From assembly GCA_029880325.1 (NCBI GenBank), contig JAOUOP010000025.1:46000-109999 (forward strand): 64,000 bases of DNA. Direction: 5' to 3'. Under the pieces are notes generated by a model, which had not been told where the DNA came from, made no database searches, and saw only the letters and a list, made by a program, of their open reading frames with translations. Source of the DNA: Myxococcales bacterium (GTDB lineage: Bacteria > Myxococcota_A > Polyangia > Polyangiales > JAFGIB01). Position numbers and translations under genes: made by a program. Positions 63,864-64,000 of this stretch are shown in pieces (position 1 is the first letter of the stretch; each line of letters begins with the position of its first letter).

Positions 63864-64000
63864 CTACTCGATGATCTTGGTCACGACGCCGGCGCCGACA
63901 GTACGGCCGCCTTCGCGGATGGCGAAGCGCTGCTGCTCCTCCAGAGCCACGGGGCTGATCAGCTCCACCGTCATCTTCACGTTGTCGCCGGGCATCACCA
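63864..64000 (-). CDS. tuf: Elongation factor Tu, C-terminal end (gene continues beyond window)
   Basis: The frame ending at TAG (63866-63864) encodes VMPGDNVKMTVELISPVAL then QQRFAIREGGRTVGAGVVTKIIE, the conserved C-terminus of EF-Tu. The tuf-rpsJ order is the usual junction of the str and S10 operons. The N-terminal part lies outside the window. Confidence 0.96.
   Translation of the reverse strand, partial: VMPGDNVKMTVELISPVALEEQQRFAIREGGRTVGAGVVTKIIE

Overview
The window is high-GC bacterial chromosome that reads best as a member of the Myxococcota or a close relative. The grounds are inference from content: many Gly/Ser/Ala-rich lipoproteins, a TIGR02147-family regulator beside a beta-propeller lipoprotein, an ECF sigma/FecR/outer-membrane cassette, a C-type lectin lipoprotein, and a full S10-spc-alpha ribosomal locus. 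No rRNA, tRNA, CRISPR array or complete insertion sequence was seen.

Layout. 1-5.4 kb: the 5' part of an SLC12-like cation-chloride cotransporter, a divergent orphan DNA methyltransferase and a long FabY-like ketosynthase. 5.4-11 kb: a beta-propeller lipoprotein coupled to a TIGR02147 protein; divergent to these is an unusual fusion of a GntR helix-turn-helix to an AIR synthase (PurM), with two inverted repeats and an apparently leaderless promoter. 10.8-11.9 kb: a methyltransferase lipoprotein gene whose signal peptide is split by two tandem 168-bp MITE-like elements. 12-17.5 kb: two short-chain dehydrogenases around an outer-membrane-type protein, then lectin and rhodanese lipoproteins. 17.5-20 kb: a three-gene SPFH membrane operon. 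20-27 kb: a ribose-type ABC importer divergent from a sugar isomerase and an FGGY kinase, probably one uptake-and-catabolism unit. 27-31.6 kb: a lipoprotein, an outer-membrane-like protein, a FecR protein and an ECF sigma factor. 31.9-38.7 kb: a GPH sugar symporter, a pseudopilin remnant, a superfamily 1 helicase and an acyl-CoA synthetase. 38.7-48.3 kb: a lipoprotein pair, MerR with a divergent GTP cyclohydrolase I, RibA, PrfA, L31, acylphosphatase, a HEAT/TPR protein, class I fumarase and an RRM protein. 48.4-64 kb, all on the minus strand: aspartokinase, then the ribosomal locus from rplQ back to rpsJ and the end of tuf.

The ribosomal locus keeps canonical order with two gaps: rplC (L3) is missing between rpsJ and rplD, and map is missing between adk and infA. 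The strongest candidate for undescribed biology is the GntR-PurM fusion with its own palindromic control region, which looks like a purine enzyme joined to its own regulator. Next are the MITE pair that captured a lipoprotein gene start, the SPFH/SHOCT operon, and a MerR/atypical FolE pair.
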